This document shows, piece after piece, positions 16,368 through 25,178 of a DNA stretch of 64,000 bases (positions within the stretch are counted from its first letter, which is position 1; each line of letters starts with the position of its first letter). Source of the stretch: Butyrivibrio proteoclasticus P6B7 (GTDB taxonomy: Bacteria > Bacillota > Clostridia > Lachnospirales > Lachnospiraceae); assembly GCF_000622085.1 (NCBI RefSeq), contig NZ_JHWL01000001.1, positions 186,001 to 250,000 of the forward strand, in the 5' to 3' direction. The position numbers were made by a program, and so were the translations under genes. The notes under the pieces are model-generated. The model was given only the letters and a program-made list of their open reading frames with translations, searched no databases and had not been told where the DNA came from.

Positions 16368-18446
16368 ATGCGTATCACTAACAAAATCATGCAGAATAAT
16401 TCGCTCTATAATATTAATAACAACAAGATCGCAGAGGATCAGCTCAACACCATGATGTCTACAGGTAAGAAGATTACCAAGCCATCCGATGATCCTGTCA
16501 TTGCCATCAGAGCACTTAGACTTCGAAGCAATGTTACCCAGATCGAACAATTCTATGAAAAGAACGCCAAGGACGCCAAGAGCTGGCTTGATGTAACAGC
16601 AGATGCTCTTTCTACAGTTACATCCGTTCTTACAGACTGCGTTAAGCAGGCCACAAAGGGCGCCAATAAGGACCTTACCCTGGACGACCTTGGAACCATC
16701 ATTACACAGATGGATGCTCTTTCTAAAGAGTACTATTCAACAGGTAATGTTGATTACGCCGGAAGATATGTATTCACCGGCTATAGAACAGATACAGCCC
16801 TTACCTTCTCCACAAGATCAACAGAAGACTACCGCGACATCAACGATGAGTTCAATGGAAAAGACGTATCTGGAGCCAAGAGAATTCTTGGAAAGCACCA
16901 GTTCGACAACGTGGGCGAGGACGAAATTCTCCAGAGTTCCATTAATGAAGTAGAGGTTGGAAGAATCAGACTTTCCTACGACACCCTTTGCTATCCTGGC
17001 GATGGTTCCAGCGATGACGTGGTAGAACTTAAGTGGAGAGAGGCTATAACACAGCCTGCATCCAGTACAGTAGATAAGACACATCAGGTTATCGACCTTA
17101 CCTTTAAGACCGCAGAGGGCGTAACTCACTCAATGACCATCCCGGTTCCTGATGTTGATGATAATGAAACCTACGTGATCACAGCAGAGGACGGCTTCAC
17201 ATATGAAGCAACATACCTTGGCAACAACGAATATAAGATAGAGGTTGAAGATAGCGGAACAGTTTACGAGATGATGGTCAAGTCAGACGGAACCTTCTAT
17301 TCCACAGATACCAAGGTGGATTCCGGTAAGACCACAGTAACAACTGCTCAGAGAACCACCATCAAGTACACCGGAGAAGACGGCGTACAGACTGAGATGG
17401 GGCTTCCACTTATCCCTGCAATTGGTCAGTACTACACAATGACCATGAAACAGAACGGCCAGGAGACACTGGTTACCGTAAACAGTGACGGAACCTATAC
17501 TTTGGCAGACAGTAAAGTAACTGAGAACGACGACGGAACAACCTCCAGATACATCGTTCAGGTTACAGAAAACGGAAGTATTCATTCTTCCTATAAAGAG
17601 ACCACACTTGCCATCAATTCTACTAACATCTTAGTAGCAACCGATAAGGAAGATAAAAAAGACAGCGCCTACAAGAACCTGGTAGATGGCGTTGAGATGG
17701 CATACTTAGATGCAGCTACAGGAGAAATCCTTTTAAACGATGAACTCCGAAACAAGCTGGCTACCCTTCCTGACCTGATCAATGCCAACACCATTGACGT
17801 GGTCTACAACAAGAAGGAGTGGAACGCTGGAGATATAAGACCAGAGAACCTGTTCTCCTGCGTATATATCAATTCCAACGCTCAGGAAATTCATTACAAC
17901 AAGGGTAACGCAGCCCACGATATAGCTTATGATGTAGGCTTTGCTCAGTCAGTAGTAGTTAATACCACAGCAGACGCCGTGTTCACCACATCTGTAAAAA
18001 GAGATATCGATGACCTGTCCAAGATGCTTAGTGAGTTAGAGCAGATGGCCAGCACCATCAAGATCATTAAGGATGACCTTTCAAAGGCAACCTCCGATGC
18101 AGATAAGAATAGACTTACAGTTAGCCTTGAAGCTGCCAACAAAGCATACGACACCTTAAGAGAAGAGCTTCAGAAGGAATTCGAGCACAAGATCACATCC
18201 ATGCAGAAGGCTCTTGATACAGCTAACCTGGCAGTTACTGATAACGGAACAAGATCAAAGAGACTTGACCTTATTGATGCAAGACTTATGGGACAGACCA
18301 CAACCTTTAAGACACTGCAGTCAGAGAACGAAGATATCGATCTTGCCACAACAGTTACACAGCTTACCTCTGCTCAGGTTACTTACGAGGCCAGCCTTAT
18401 GGCAACAGGTAAGATCAGCCAGAGTTCACTGATCAATTACATTTGA
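16368..18446 (+). CDS. flgL: flagellar hook-associated protein FlgL (unusually long)
   Basis: A 692-residue FlgL; the family is usually about 300-400 residues. The N-terminal flagellin-like part (MRITNKIMQNNSLYNINNN, then the segment SDDPVIAIRALRLRSN) and the C-terminal helix (ATTVTQLTSAQVTYEASLMATGK) are conserved. An insert of about 350 residues (roughly 200-560) rich in T, D, E and G, with beta-strand-like repeats such as YVITAEDGFTYEATY, forms an extra outer domain. It joins the hook to the filament. The start follows GGAGG. A sigma-28 promoter lies 105 bases upstream. Confidence 0.92.
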   Translation: MRITNKIMQNNSLYNINNNKIAEDQLNTMMSTGKKITKPSDDPVIAIRALRLRSNVTQIEQFYEKNAKDAKSWLDVTADALSTVTSVLTDCVKQATKGANKDLTLDDLGTIITQMDALSKEYYSTGNVDYAGRYVFTGYRTDTALTFSTRSTEDYRDINDEFNGKDVSGAKRILGKHQFDNVGEDEILQSSINEVEVGRIRLSYDTLCYPGDGSSDDVVELKWREAITQPASSTVDKTHQVIDLTFKTAEGVTHSMTIPVPDVDDNETYVITAEDGFTYEATYLGNNEYKIEVEDSGTVYEMMVKSDGTFYSTDTKVDSGKTTVTTAQRTTIKYTGEDGVQTEMGLPLIPAIGQYYTMTMKQNGQETLVTVNSDGTYTLADSKVTENDDGTTSRYIVQVTENGSIHSSYKETTLAINSTNILVATDKEDKKDSAYKNLVDGVEMAYLDAATGEILLNDELRNKLATLPDLINANTIDVVYNKKEWNAGDIRPENLFSCVYINSNAQEIHYNKGNAAHDIAYDVGFAQSVVVNTTADAVFTTSVKRDIDDLSKMLSELEQMASTIKIIKDDLSKATSDADKNRLTVSLEAANKAYDTLREELQKEFEHKITSMQKALDTANLAVTDNGTRSKRLDLIDARLMGQTTTFKTLQSENEDIDLATTVTQLTSAQVTYEASLMATGKISQSSLINYI

Positions 18447-18577
18447 TGTATGGGATTTCGTGAACGGAGATTAGTTATTTGCTAATCATTAAATATAAAT
18501 AAAAAGTAGCATTGTGTCGAAATAACGTTTATAATTAATTATGTAGCGGATGTCTAAAAGACAATGGAGGTTACGAC

Positions 18578-19033
18578 ATGAAACTTAATACAAGAATCTT
18601 CGGCGAAGTTGATGTTTTGGATGAGAAGATTATTTCTTTTCCAAACGGTATAATCGGATTCCCAGACCTTAAGAGATTCACTCTTATGTTTGACGAGGAT
18701 AAAGGATCAGATAGCATTAAGTGGCTTCAGTCAATTGACGAGCCTAACTTTGCAATGCCTGTTCTTGATCCACTTATTGTATGCCCAGATTATAAGCCAG
18801 AGATTGATAAGTCCGAGGTTTCAGATATTGGTGAACTTAAGGAAGAGGATTTGCTCGTTCTTGTGACTGTTACAGTTCCACATGACCTTAAGCAGATGAC
18901 GGTTAACCTTATGGGACCATTCGTTATTAATGTTAAGGACATGAAGGCTGTACAGACAATTATTGATAATGAAGATTATCCTGTTAAATTCCCTATTTAC
19001 GAGATTCTTCAGAAGAATAAGGAGGCTAAATAA
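18578..19033 (+). CDS. fliW: flagellar assembly factor FliW
   Basis: A 151-residue protein with the FliW signatures IISFPNGIIGFPDLKRF and LMGPFVINVKDMKA. FliW binds flagellin and antagonises CsrA, so flagellin translation rises when filament is being exported. The start follows GGAGG. csrA begins 99 bases downstream with its own promoter, the usual fliW-csrA order. The upstream gap (18447-18577) has a TATAAT at 18530-18535 with only a poor -35, so the promoter is unclear. Confidence 0.95.
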   Translation: MKLNTRIFGEVDVLDEKIISFPNGIIGFPDLKRFTLMFDEDKGSDSIKWLQSIDEPNFAMPVLDPLIVCPDYKPEIDKSEVSDIGELKEEDLLVLVTVTVPHDLKQMTVNLMGPFVINVKDMKAVQTIIDNEDYPVKFPIYEILQKNKEAK

Positions 19034-19060
19034 GGCCTGCTGTCACTGTAAAAACTAGTT

Positions 19061-19090
19061 TTGGCATGTATGTGCGGCTTAGTGTATAAT
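19061..19090 (+). promoter_or_regulatory. sigma-A promoter of csrA
   Basis: TTGGCA (19061-19066) and TATAAT (19085-19090) with an 18-base spacer. It gives csrA a transcript separate from fliW. Confidence 0.7.
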
Positions 19091-19132
19091 AGAATAAGCG
19101 AGCACGTAATGTGTCCACGGAGGGAGAAAACA

Positions 19133-19348
19133 ATGTTAGCATTATCAAGAAAAAAGAACGAAGCAATCATTATCAACAACAACATCGAGATCACAGTTCT
19201 GGACATCAGGGGAGACCAGATTAAGCTCGGTATCTCAGCACCTAAGGAGATTCCGATCTATAGAAAAGAGGTTTACATCCAGATTCAGAATGAAAACAAA
19301 CAGGCTACCGATATTTCTGGAATCGAAGAGCTTAAGAAACTGCTTTGA
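19133..19348 (+). CDS. csrA: carbon storage / translational regulator CsrA
   Basis: A 71-residue CsrA. The N-terminus MLALSRKKNEAIIINNNIEI, the middle KLGISAPKEIPIYRKEVY and the short tail are all typical. The RNA-binding strands (L4 region and R44 region) are present. It blocks flagellin translation by binding GGA motifs over the ribosome site, and FliW releases it. ATG 19133 follows GGAGGGAG; an in-frame start at 19061 would extend into the promoter. The gene ends in a strong hairpin terminator. Confidence 0.96.
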   Translation: MLALSRKKNEAIIINNNIEITVLDIRGDQIKLGISAPKEIPIYRKEVYIQIQNENKQATDISGIEELKKLL

Positions 19349-19370
19349 TGAACTGATAAAGGTGGATAAC

Positions 19371-19408
19371 AACAGCTCTGTACGCTTTGTATAGAGCTGT
19401 TATTTTAT
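19371..19408 (+). terminator. terminator after csrA
   Basis: AACAGCTCT (19371-19379) and AGAGCTGTT (19393-19401) enclose a 13-base loop, followed by ATTTTATT. Confidence 0.85.
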
Positions 19409-19540
19409 TCAATAGGAAATTCCTTTGGATTTCCTATTGAATAAAAAGCGCTCCGCTAAGGATGCGACTGGTGCGCAGATGAATTTTGCAAGCTAAAGCT
19501 TGCGCGCACCAGCGCGCAAAGAGTCGCGAGCGACTCTTTG
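19405..19540 (+). repeat. structured repeat element, copy 2
   Basis: A perfect 16-bp hairpin (arms 19405-19420 and 19429-19444), the linker CGCTCCGC-TAA-GGATGCG (19449-19466), a stem CTGGTGCGC/GCGCACCAG (19468-19476 with 19504-19512) enclosing GCAAGCT-AA-AGCTTGC, then GCGC, and a terminal 10-bp hairpin CAAAGAGTCG-CGAG-CGACTCTTTG (19517-19540). It matches copy 1 at 12463 in order and linker while the helix sequences differ. It overlaps the end of the csrA terminator and lies 69 bases upstream of the glycosyltransferase gene. Confidence 0.72.
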
Positions 19541-19608
19541 TTCTGTTAGTATCCAGCGATTTTTTTACTAGTTGATGATACAAGCTTCCTTATAATTGAG
19601 GAACCAAT

Positions 19609-20895
19609 ATGCGTATTTTATATTACGATTGGAGCGAATTTAATGGCGAAGATTGCCGCGATGCCATGAGGCGATTAGGGCACCAGGTTGATGCCTTTAA
19701 GTTTGATATGCCCGTATTTGACTTAACTCCGGAGCTTGATAACAGGGTAAAAGAGCTAGCCTCTAAGAAAAACCCTGATGGAAGCCGCTACTACGATCTT
19801 TTATTTTCCTTTGATTTCTATCCAAATATTTCTGAGGCTTGTCAGAAGTATGATTTCCCTTATGTTTCCTGGGTATTTGATTGTCCTCATCATACCCTTT
19901 ATTCCCACGCTGCAGCTAATCCTGTAAATAGAATATTTGTCTTTGATAAACTCTTGTGCAATGCCCTTAGAGAAAAGGGGAATGCAAATGTGAACCATTG
20001 CCCTCTTGGAGTTAATGAGAAGAGGCTGGCACAGCTGTGCCTTGAGCTGGATGAGGGAATTACATGTGACGCTGGTGCAAATAAGACAAATGGAAGTTGC
20101 ATTGAGACAGTGTCTGATATTAACGCAGATATTGATCTTGATCGTATTGCCAGAGCTGCTGAAGATATAGTCTACGAGCATGACGTCACATTCCTTGGAA
20201 ATCTCTATGACAATGAATACAACTTCTATGACCAGGTTAAGTACCTTCCGCTGGAGCTAAAGGGCTACACCGATGCAGTTATCAAGGCATCTGAGCGGAT
20301 ATTTGGAGTAGATCTTTTTACAGATCCCAATGTATTTGATCAGGACAAGATTGATGAGCTCAGGGAATATATTAAATTCGAACAGACCGGGAAGTATGAG
20401 ATTGACTACGACGGTGTTATCAGAGATATCCTTCGTAAGAAGGTCACTGTTAATGAGCGCCACAATATATTAGTAGAAATGGGTAAGAGATTTGATACAG
20501 TTCTTTATACCCAGCCAGGAACCAAGCCGATTGAAGGCGTGGTGGACCTGGGTGTTGCCAATTACATCACCAAGATGCCAAGAGTATTCCATAGAAGCAA
20601 GATTAACCTTAACATTACTCTGCGCTCAATCCTGTCCGGAATTCCACTTAGAGTTACCGACATCCTGGCAGCAGGGGGCTTCCTTATTACCAGCTACCAG
20701 GCCGAGATTGCCGAGAATTTCGTGGATGGCGAAGACCTGGTCATTGCCTACACTCCAGAGGATATGATCCAAAAGACTGCCTATTATCTTGCTCATGATG
20801 AGGAACGCAAGCAGATTGCACTAAATGGTCAGAGGAAGGCCTTTGAGAATTATGCTTATACTAAGCTATTACCTAGAGTTCTCGGCACTCCATGA
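19609..20895 (+). CDS. CgeB-like (DUF3880-type) glycosyltransferase, paralogue 1
   Basis: A 428-residue protein of the CgeB-like family. The N-terminal Rossmann-like domain (1-150) has the SWVFDCPHHTLYSHAAANP motif and FVFDK, and the C-terminal half has the GT-B-type sugar-nucleotide site INLNITLRSILSGIPLRVTD followed by GGFLITSYQ. This family transfers sugars and recurs in flagellar loci of Clostridia. It is the only member of the family inside the flagellar block and carries an extra 40-residue insert near residue 150-190. The start follows GAGGA. Array A starts 20 bases after its stop. It could be part of flagellin glycosylation; the acceptor is not known. Confidence 0.82.
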   Translation: MRILYYDWSEFNGEDCRDAMRRLGHQVDAFKFDMPVFDLTPELDNRVKELASKKNPDGSRYYDLLFSFDFYPNISEACQKYDFPYVSWVFDCPHHTLYSHAAANPVNRIFVFDKLLCNALREKGNANVNHCPLGVNEKRLAQLCLELDEGITCDAGANKTNGSCIETVSDINADIDLDRIARAAEDIVYEHDVTFLGNLYDNEYNFYDQVKYLPLELKGYTDAVIKASERIFGVDLFTDPNVFDQDKIDELREYIKFEQTGKYEIDYDGVIRDILRKKVTVNERHNILVEMGKRFDTVLYTQPGTKPIEGVVDLGVANYITKMPRVFHRSKINLNITLRSILSGIPLRVTDILAAGGFLITSYQAEIAENFVDGEDLVIAYTPEDMIQKTAYYLAHDEERKQIALNGQRKAFENYAYTKLLPRVLGTP

Positions 20896-20914
20896 CTGCA
20901 ATCGGTGGACTGAT

Positions 20915-21262
20915 TTGGGTAAAAAAGAGCCGTTTGTAGATTCTTACCCACGGCAGCATCGTATATCTTGGGTAAGAATGGTGATTATCGTAAATTTACC
21001 CATGGTGTCAGCAAGTGACTTGGGCAAGAATGAAGGTTTTTATATATTTACCCATGATTGTGGAGCGGCTTTTGGGTAAGATGATTGTTTTGCGTGAAGT
21101 TACCCAAGGAAGGGGAGTGTGGTTTGGGCAAAATCGGTTTAAAAAATGATATTACCCAAGACAGAGGCATGATTCATGGGCAAGATGGGCAGAAAATACA
21201 TTTTTACCCATAGCAACATGATTTTGCCTGGGTAATATAGCCAATTATTTAGAATTTGCCCA
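20915..21262. repeat. array A: seven units of paired inverted TGGGYAA motifs, 52-bp period
   Basis: Left motifs TTGGGTAA (or TGGGCAA) start at 20915, 20968, 21020, 21072, 21124, 21176 and 21228, steps of 53, 52, 52, 52, 52 and 52. Each is followed by an inverted partner TTACCCA (TTGCCCA in unit 7) so that each unit spans 35 bases (36 in unit 1), with 17 bases between units. The inner and outer fill-in DNA is not conserved. The left motif has a C in units 3, 5 and 6 without a matching change in the right motif, which argues against RNA base pairing and for a protein site. No gene overlaps it. Confidence 0.9.
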
Positions 21263-21344
21263 AGAGTGCTAAAAAACGATCCATTATGAGACATTCAGAA
21301 AAACGTTAGCATAAAGAATCAAAGAGAATCCCCAAATTACGGCA

Positions 21345-21433
21345 ACAAATATATCAATATAACTTCAAAACCCAAATCACAAATTTATCGATACAACTCC
21401 ATCTCCAAGCCACAAATACATCAATATAACCTC
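21345..21433. repeat. three degenerate direct repeats
   Basis: Copies of ACAAATAYATCAATATAACYTC start at 21345, 21379 and 21412 (34- and 33-base steps). The middle copy is the most diverged. They lie between array A and the flaG promoter. The rest of 21263-21480 is AT-rich with no gene I can support. Confidence 0.7.
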
Positions 21434-21480
21434 AGAATCCTAAAATTTTTATAAATTTTTGGTTTTTTTGTTCAGAGCTA

Positions 21481-21507
21481 TAAAGATTTTTAAGCCTTCT
21501 CCGATAT
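21481..21507 (+). promoter_or_regulatory. sigma-28 promoter of the flaG-fliD operon
   Basis: TAAA (21481-21484), 16 bases, CCGATAT (21501-21507), an exact consensus match. The leader to flaG is about 255 bases and holds no clear gene. Confidence 0.88.
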
Positions 21508-21770
21508 ACAAGATGAGAAATCCTAGCTAATAACCAGGGGCATGCTATACACTTACGCAGGCAAGATGGCATGTTGTGCGAATTAGAACTAGTCTAATCT
21601 AAGCGCATACTATACGCTTTAAACCGTGAGAAGGCGTATTTTATATAAATTTAGATTTGCAACAAGACAATAGTCTTGAGCAGATCAACATATTTAGCAA
21701 CATTTATAACAGTACAAAAACCGGTAAATATATAGAATTATTCATGATTCTAACATGGAGGTATAGGATT

Positions 21771-22250
21771 ATGGGAATGGATGCAATTAATGGCTTTGGG
21801 CCTCTTATTCAGCAGGTTCAGCCGCAGGTAAAAGCACATGTACAGGAACAGAATCAGTCGCAGTCTGAGATTGTAGAGCTTGAAGCAAATGGCGGCGGCC
21901 AGAATATTGAACTTAGGGTAGAAGCTGCTGACAACTCATCAGGAGCTGGAAGCGATGCCCAGAGTGGTGCTCAGTCATATACTAAGGCTCAGGACCATCT
22001 TGAAGCTACAGAAGAGCAGATTCAGGCTGATAACGCCAAGGTTAGACAGGCAATCACAGAGATGACCAAGAATGCCAAGTCTACTGCTGAGGCTGTATTT
22101 GGTATACATGAAAAGACAAATCGTGTAACCATTAAGATGGTCGATAAGGAGACCAAGAAAGTAATAAAGGAATTCCCACCAGATGAGACTCTGGATATGA
22201 TCGCCAAGGTATGGGAGATCGCGGGAATTATGGTAGATGAGAAACGCTAA
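21771..22250 (+). CDS. flaG: FlaG-family flagellar protein
   Basis: A 159-residue protein. The first 90 residues are polar and low in order (rich in Q, E, S and G); the C-terminal 70 residues form the FlaG domain, ending in VIKEFPPDETLDMIAKVWEI, which matches the known KEIPPDEVLDLM-type motif. FlaG affects filament length and sits next to fliD in many species. The start is ATG 21771, after GGAGGTATA; an in-frame ATG 114 bases earlier lacks a ribosome site. Confidence 0.9.
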   Translation: MGMDAINGFGPLIQQVQPQVKAHVQEQNQSQSEIVELEANGGGQNIELRVEAADNSSGAGSDAQSGAQSYTKAQDHLEATEEQIQADNAKVRQAITEMTKNAKSTAEAVFGIHEKTNRVTIKMVDKETKKVIKEFPPDETLDMIAKVWEIAGIMVDEKR

Positions 22251-22350
22251 TCCTGATATGAAGCTTTAGTGCCAGCAGCTAGAGCATATCTGTCGGGAAT
22301 GACAGGGACGTCAATGAAACACACTCACGGATTGAGAAAGGAGAATGCCT

Positions 22351-23877
22351 ATGCCTATCAGAATAACAGGAATGAACTCAGGTCTTGATACTGAAAGCAT
22401 TATCACTGCGCTGACCCAGAAGCATCAGACCAAGCTGGACAATTATAAGGGCGATCAAAAGAAATTAACCTGGAAGCAGGATAAGTGGAAAGCCCTCAAT
22501 AAAAAAGTTACTTCTTTCTTTAATGGAAGCCTTAGCAACATGAGATTTTCAGCAGCATATACAAAGAAGACAACTACTTCTTCCAATGCTAATGCAGTAA
22601 CAGTAGTTACTGGTGAAAATGCCATGGATGCTACCCAGACCCTGGATATTACAAGACTTGCAAAGTCAGCATATCTTACTGGCGAAGCAGTTAGTAAGAC
22701 AGGTGGCGGTGCTGCCAAGAAAGATACAACTCTTTCAGAGATTGGTCTTGGAAGCGGCGGAACCCTTGAATTTATAATCGGCGGAGATGCAGAAGATAAG
22801 ATCTCTGTAAATGTTGGAGGTTCCGAAACTATAGAATCTGTTCTTTCTAAATTAAAGAGTGCTACTTCCTCCAAGACAGGAACTACTCTTAACTTTAACT
22901 ATGATGAGGACAACAGCAGATTCTATGTATCCTCAAAGACTGCAGGAGCAGCTGCTTCCTTTGCACTTGGCGAAGGAACTGCGATGGAGGCTCTTGGATT
23001 TAAGCTTAATGAAGATGGCAGTAACTACATCCAGGGAACAAGCGCAGCTATTAAGCTCAATGGTGTAGAGTACACATCAGATTCCAATACCTTCTCTATT
23101 AATGGTCTTACCATTACAGCAAATGAGCTTGCAGAAGGTATAACCCTTACAACCAAGCAGGATACCAGCGGTATCTTTGATAATATCAAGAAGCTCATCA
23201 AAGACTACAACGAGCTTATGAAAGAATTCGCTACTCTTTACAATGCAGACCCAGCCAAGAAGTACAAAATGCTGACAGATGATCAGAAGGAAGAAATGTC
23301 TGATAAGGAAGTTGAAGAGTGGGAAGACAAGATCAAGGCAGGACTTCTTAGTAAAGATGAGACCATTGGTACAGTAAGAGATGCTCTTAGAACCATCACA
23401 AATATGTCCGTTGACGTAACCATGAAGGATGGAACAACTAAAGCCCTTTCTCTTGCAAGCTTTGGTATCGCTACAGGAAGCTATTTTGCTACAGAAGAAG
23501 ATGAAAGAGATCTTCTCCATATAGATGGTGATGAGGACGATTCTTCAACAAGTGGTAACACAGATCTTTTAAGTGCTGCAATATCCACAGATCCAGACAG
23601 TGTACAGAGCTTCTTTACTCAGTTTGCAAGATCCATGTACTCAAAGCTTTCAGATCTCATGGCAGGTACTGAATACAGTAGTTCTTTTACCATCTACGAA
23701 GACAAGCTTATGGCTTCACAGTATAGCGCTTACAACACCAAGATCTCAGATGCCCAGAAGGCTCTGGAGGCAGCACAGGATAGATATTACACCAAGTTCG
23801 CTGCAATGGAGAAAGCGTTATCCAAGATAAACAGTTCCAGCAGTTCCTTATCCGGAATGTTCGGAAATGGAAGTTAA
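22351..23877 (+). CDS. fliD: flagellar filament cap protein FliD
   Basis: A 508-residue filament-cap protein (HAP2). The N-terminus (MPIRITGMNSGLDTESIITA) and the C-terminal domain (YTKFAAMEKALSKINSSSSSL) follow the FliD pattern; residues about 130-330 are the variable outer domains. It caps the growing filament and helps flagellin fold. I chose ATG 22351, seven bases after AAAGGAG; the ATG at 22345 is too close. It is followed by fliS and a FliT-like gene, as usual. Confidence 0.95.
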   Translation: MPIRITGMNSGLDTESIITALTQKHQTKLDNYKGDQKKLTWKQDKWKALNKKVTSFFNGSLSNMRFSAAYTKKTTTSSNANAVTVVTGENAMDATQTLDITRLAKSAYLTGEAVSKTGGGAAKKDTTLSEIGLGSGGTLEFIIGGDAEDKISVNVGGSETIESVLSKLKSATSSKTGTTLNFNYDEDNSRFYVSSKTAGAAASFALGEGTAMEALGFKLNEDGSNYIQGTSAAIKLNGVEYTSDSNTFSINGLTITANELAEGITLTTKQDTSGIFDNIKKLIKDYNELMKEFATLYNADPAKKYKMLTDDQKEEMSDKEVEEWEDKIKAGLLSKDETIGTVRDALRTITNMSVDVTMKDGTTKALSLASFGIATGSYFATEEDERDLLHIDGDEDDSSTSGNTDLLSAAISTDPDSVQSFFTQFARSMYSKLSDLMAGTEYSSSFTIYEDKLMASQYSAYNTKISDAQKALEAAQDRYYTKFAAMEKALSKINSSSSSLSGMFGNGS

Positions 23878-23918
23878 GTTCTTATACTAAAAAATCTTAA
23901 GAATGAGAGGGAGAGAAT

Positions 23919-24323
23919 ATGCCAGTATTAAATGCTCAGCAAAAGGCAGTATATGCACAGTATAAGAATAATAAGGTAATGGGCGCCAGTGGCCCGGAGC
24001 TTACCCTTATGCTTTACGATGGCGCCATCAAATTCCTCAATATCGCTGATTATGCAATTGAGAAAAACGATGTTCAGAAGGCCCATGACAACATTATCAA
24101 GACTGAGAGGATCATTGAATACCTCCGCAATACTCTTGATATGAAATATCCGGTTGCTCAGGACTTTGAAAACATGTATTCTTATATTGCAAGGCGTCTT
24201 ATTGAAGCTAATGTTGCCAAGGATCGCGAGATTGTTGGTGAAGTCAACAAGCACATGCATGCAATCAGAGATAACTGGGTTGAAGTTATGAAGGCCAATC
24301 ACGTATACGTTAAGGATGCATAA
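23919..24323 (+). CDS. fliS: flagellin chaperone FliS
   Basis: A 134-residue four-helix export chaperone for flagellin. Motifs: YAQYKNNKVMGASGPELTLM near the N-terminus and LMLYDGAIKFLNIADYAIE. The start follows GAGGGAGAG. It lies between fliD and a FliT-like gene in one operon. Confidence 0.95.
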   Translation: MPVLNAQQKAVYAQYKNNKVMGASGPELTLMLYDGAIKFLNIADYAIEKNDVQKAHDNIIKTERIIEYLRNTLDMKYPVAQDFENMYSYIARRLIEANVAKDREIVGEVNKHMHAIRDNWVEVMKANHVYVKDA

Positions 24324-24334
24324 GGGGGATGGCG

Positions 24335-24814
24335 ATGCTGTCAGCAAGTCTTGATATGTTAGAGGATAGCCTTAATAAGAAGATTGAGGTTATGACACAG
24401 ATTGAAAAAGAGAATGAAGCTCAAAGAGATGTCCTTAAGGACGCAGATGATGTGGATGAAGCTTCTTTCGATGCAACTGTAGACAGAAAGGGCGAGCTGA
24501 TCGATAAGCTAAACCTTCTGGATGATGGCTTCGAAGCCTTATATGCAGATATCAAAAAGGACCTGGAGGCTGAGAGAGATCAGCACAAGGAACAGATTGC
24601 AAGGCTTCAGACTCTGATCCACACAATTATGGATAAGAGTGCTTCAATAGAAGCCCAGGAACACAGAAATAAGAAACTGGCTGAGAAATACTTTAGTGTT
24701 ACGAGGGAGAAACTGGCAGCAGGTAAGAAAAGTTCCTCAGTAGCCTTTAACTATTACCAGACAATGAATAAGTTTAGGGATATTCCACCTCAATTTATGG
24801 ATGAAAAGAACTAA
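24335..24814 (+). CDS. FliT/FlgN-like flagellar chaperone
   Basis: A 159-residue protein, almost all charged helix (LDMLEDSLNKKIEVMTQIEKEN, then KSSSVAFNYYQTMNKF near the end). The position after fliS and the long helices fit a FliT-like or FlgN-like export chaperone. I do not recognise a firm family motif. The better start is ATG 24335, six bases after the GGGGG run; ATG 24329 is next to it and too close. A strong terminator follows 21 bases later. Confidence 0.7.
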   Translation: MLSASLDMLEDSLNKKIEVMTQIEKENEAQRDVLKDADDVDEASFDATVDRKGELIDKLNLLDDGFEALYADIKKDLEAERDQHKEQIARLQTLIHTIMDKSASIEAQEHRNKKLAEKYFSVTREKLAAGKKSSSVAFNYYQTMNKFRDIPPQFMDEKN

Positions 24815-24834
24815 TATTATATGAAAATGTGCCG

Positions 24835-24867
24835 AGAGCTCCGCTAAATAAAGCGGAGCTCTTTTTA
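24835..24867 (+). terminator. terminator of the flaG-fliD-fliS operon
   Basis: AGAGCTCCGCT (24835-24845) and AGCGGAGCTCT (24852-24862), six-base loop, then TTTTA. Confidence 0.93.
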
Positions 24868-25178
24868 TCGGCTAATTTTTTCAAAACTTTAGACAATTGA
24901 ATATAAAATTTTTATGGCCGCCAGCCCAGTGTTTGCCTTATATCGGCAGGTGATTGCAAAAACTTAATAGCAAAAATCAATTTTTTCAAAAAAAATTTCT
25001 AATTGTGCAAAAAATATAAAAAATATTTCAAAAGGGGTTAAGTTGTGTGAAACACTGCCGATAATAATAGTGAAAAGTAAAAAACAAGCAGCCATGGAAG
25101 GGACTCCGCGGTAGCTGCACAAATTTCAAATGAGGAATGGCAGCAGGGAAGCAGCCCCCTTTCATGGAGGATTATATT
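24868..25178 (+). promoter_or_regulatory. flagellin 1 upstream region and leader with CsrA-type GGA motifs
   Basis: The first 170 bases are AT-rich with no gene. The transcript should start near 25071. The leader then holds four GGA motifs at 25096-25098, 25101-25103, 25134-25136 and 25166-25168, the last within the ribosome site GGAGG. GCAGC (25088-25092) can pair with GCTGC (25114-25118) to present the first two in a loop. This fits the known CsrA control of flagellin mRNA in Bacillus. Confidence 0.6.
25039..25064 (+). promoter_or_regulatory. sigma-28 promoter of flagellin 1
   Basis: TAAG (25039-25042), 15 bases, CCGATAA (25058-25064). The G before CCGATAA also fits the enteric form GCCGATAA. 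Confidence 0.8.

Noticed and set aside
20825..21079. An 84-codon frame overlapping the end of the transferase at 19609
   Set aside because: It runs into array A and has no start signals.
20915..21262. CRISPR array
   Set aside because: The repeated parts are 7-8 bases in alternating orientation, not 24-40-base direct repeats, and no cas gene is in the window.
24868..25038. A gene or RNA upstream of flagellin 1
   Set aside because: AT-rich DNA with no open frame, ribosome site or stable structure that I can support.
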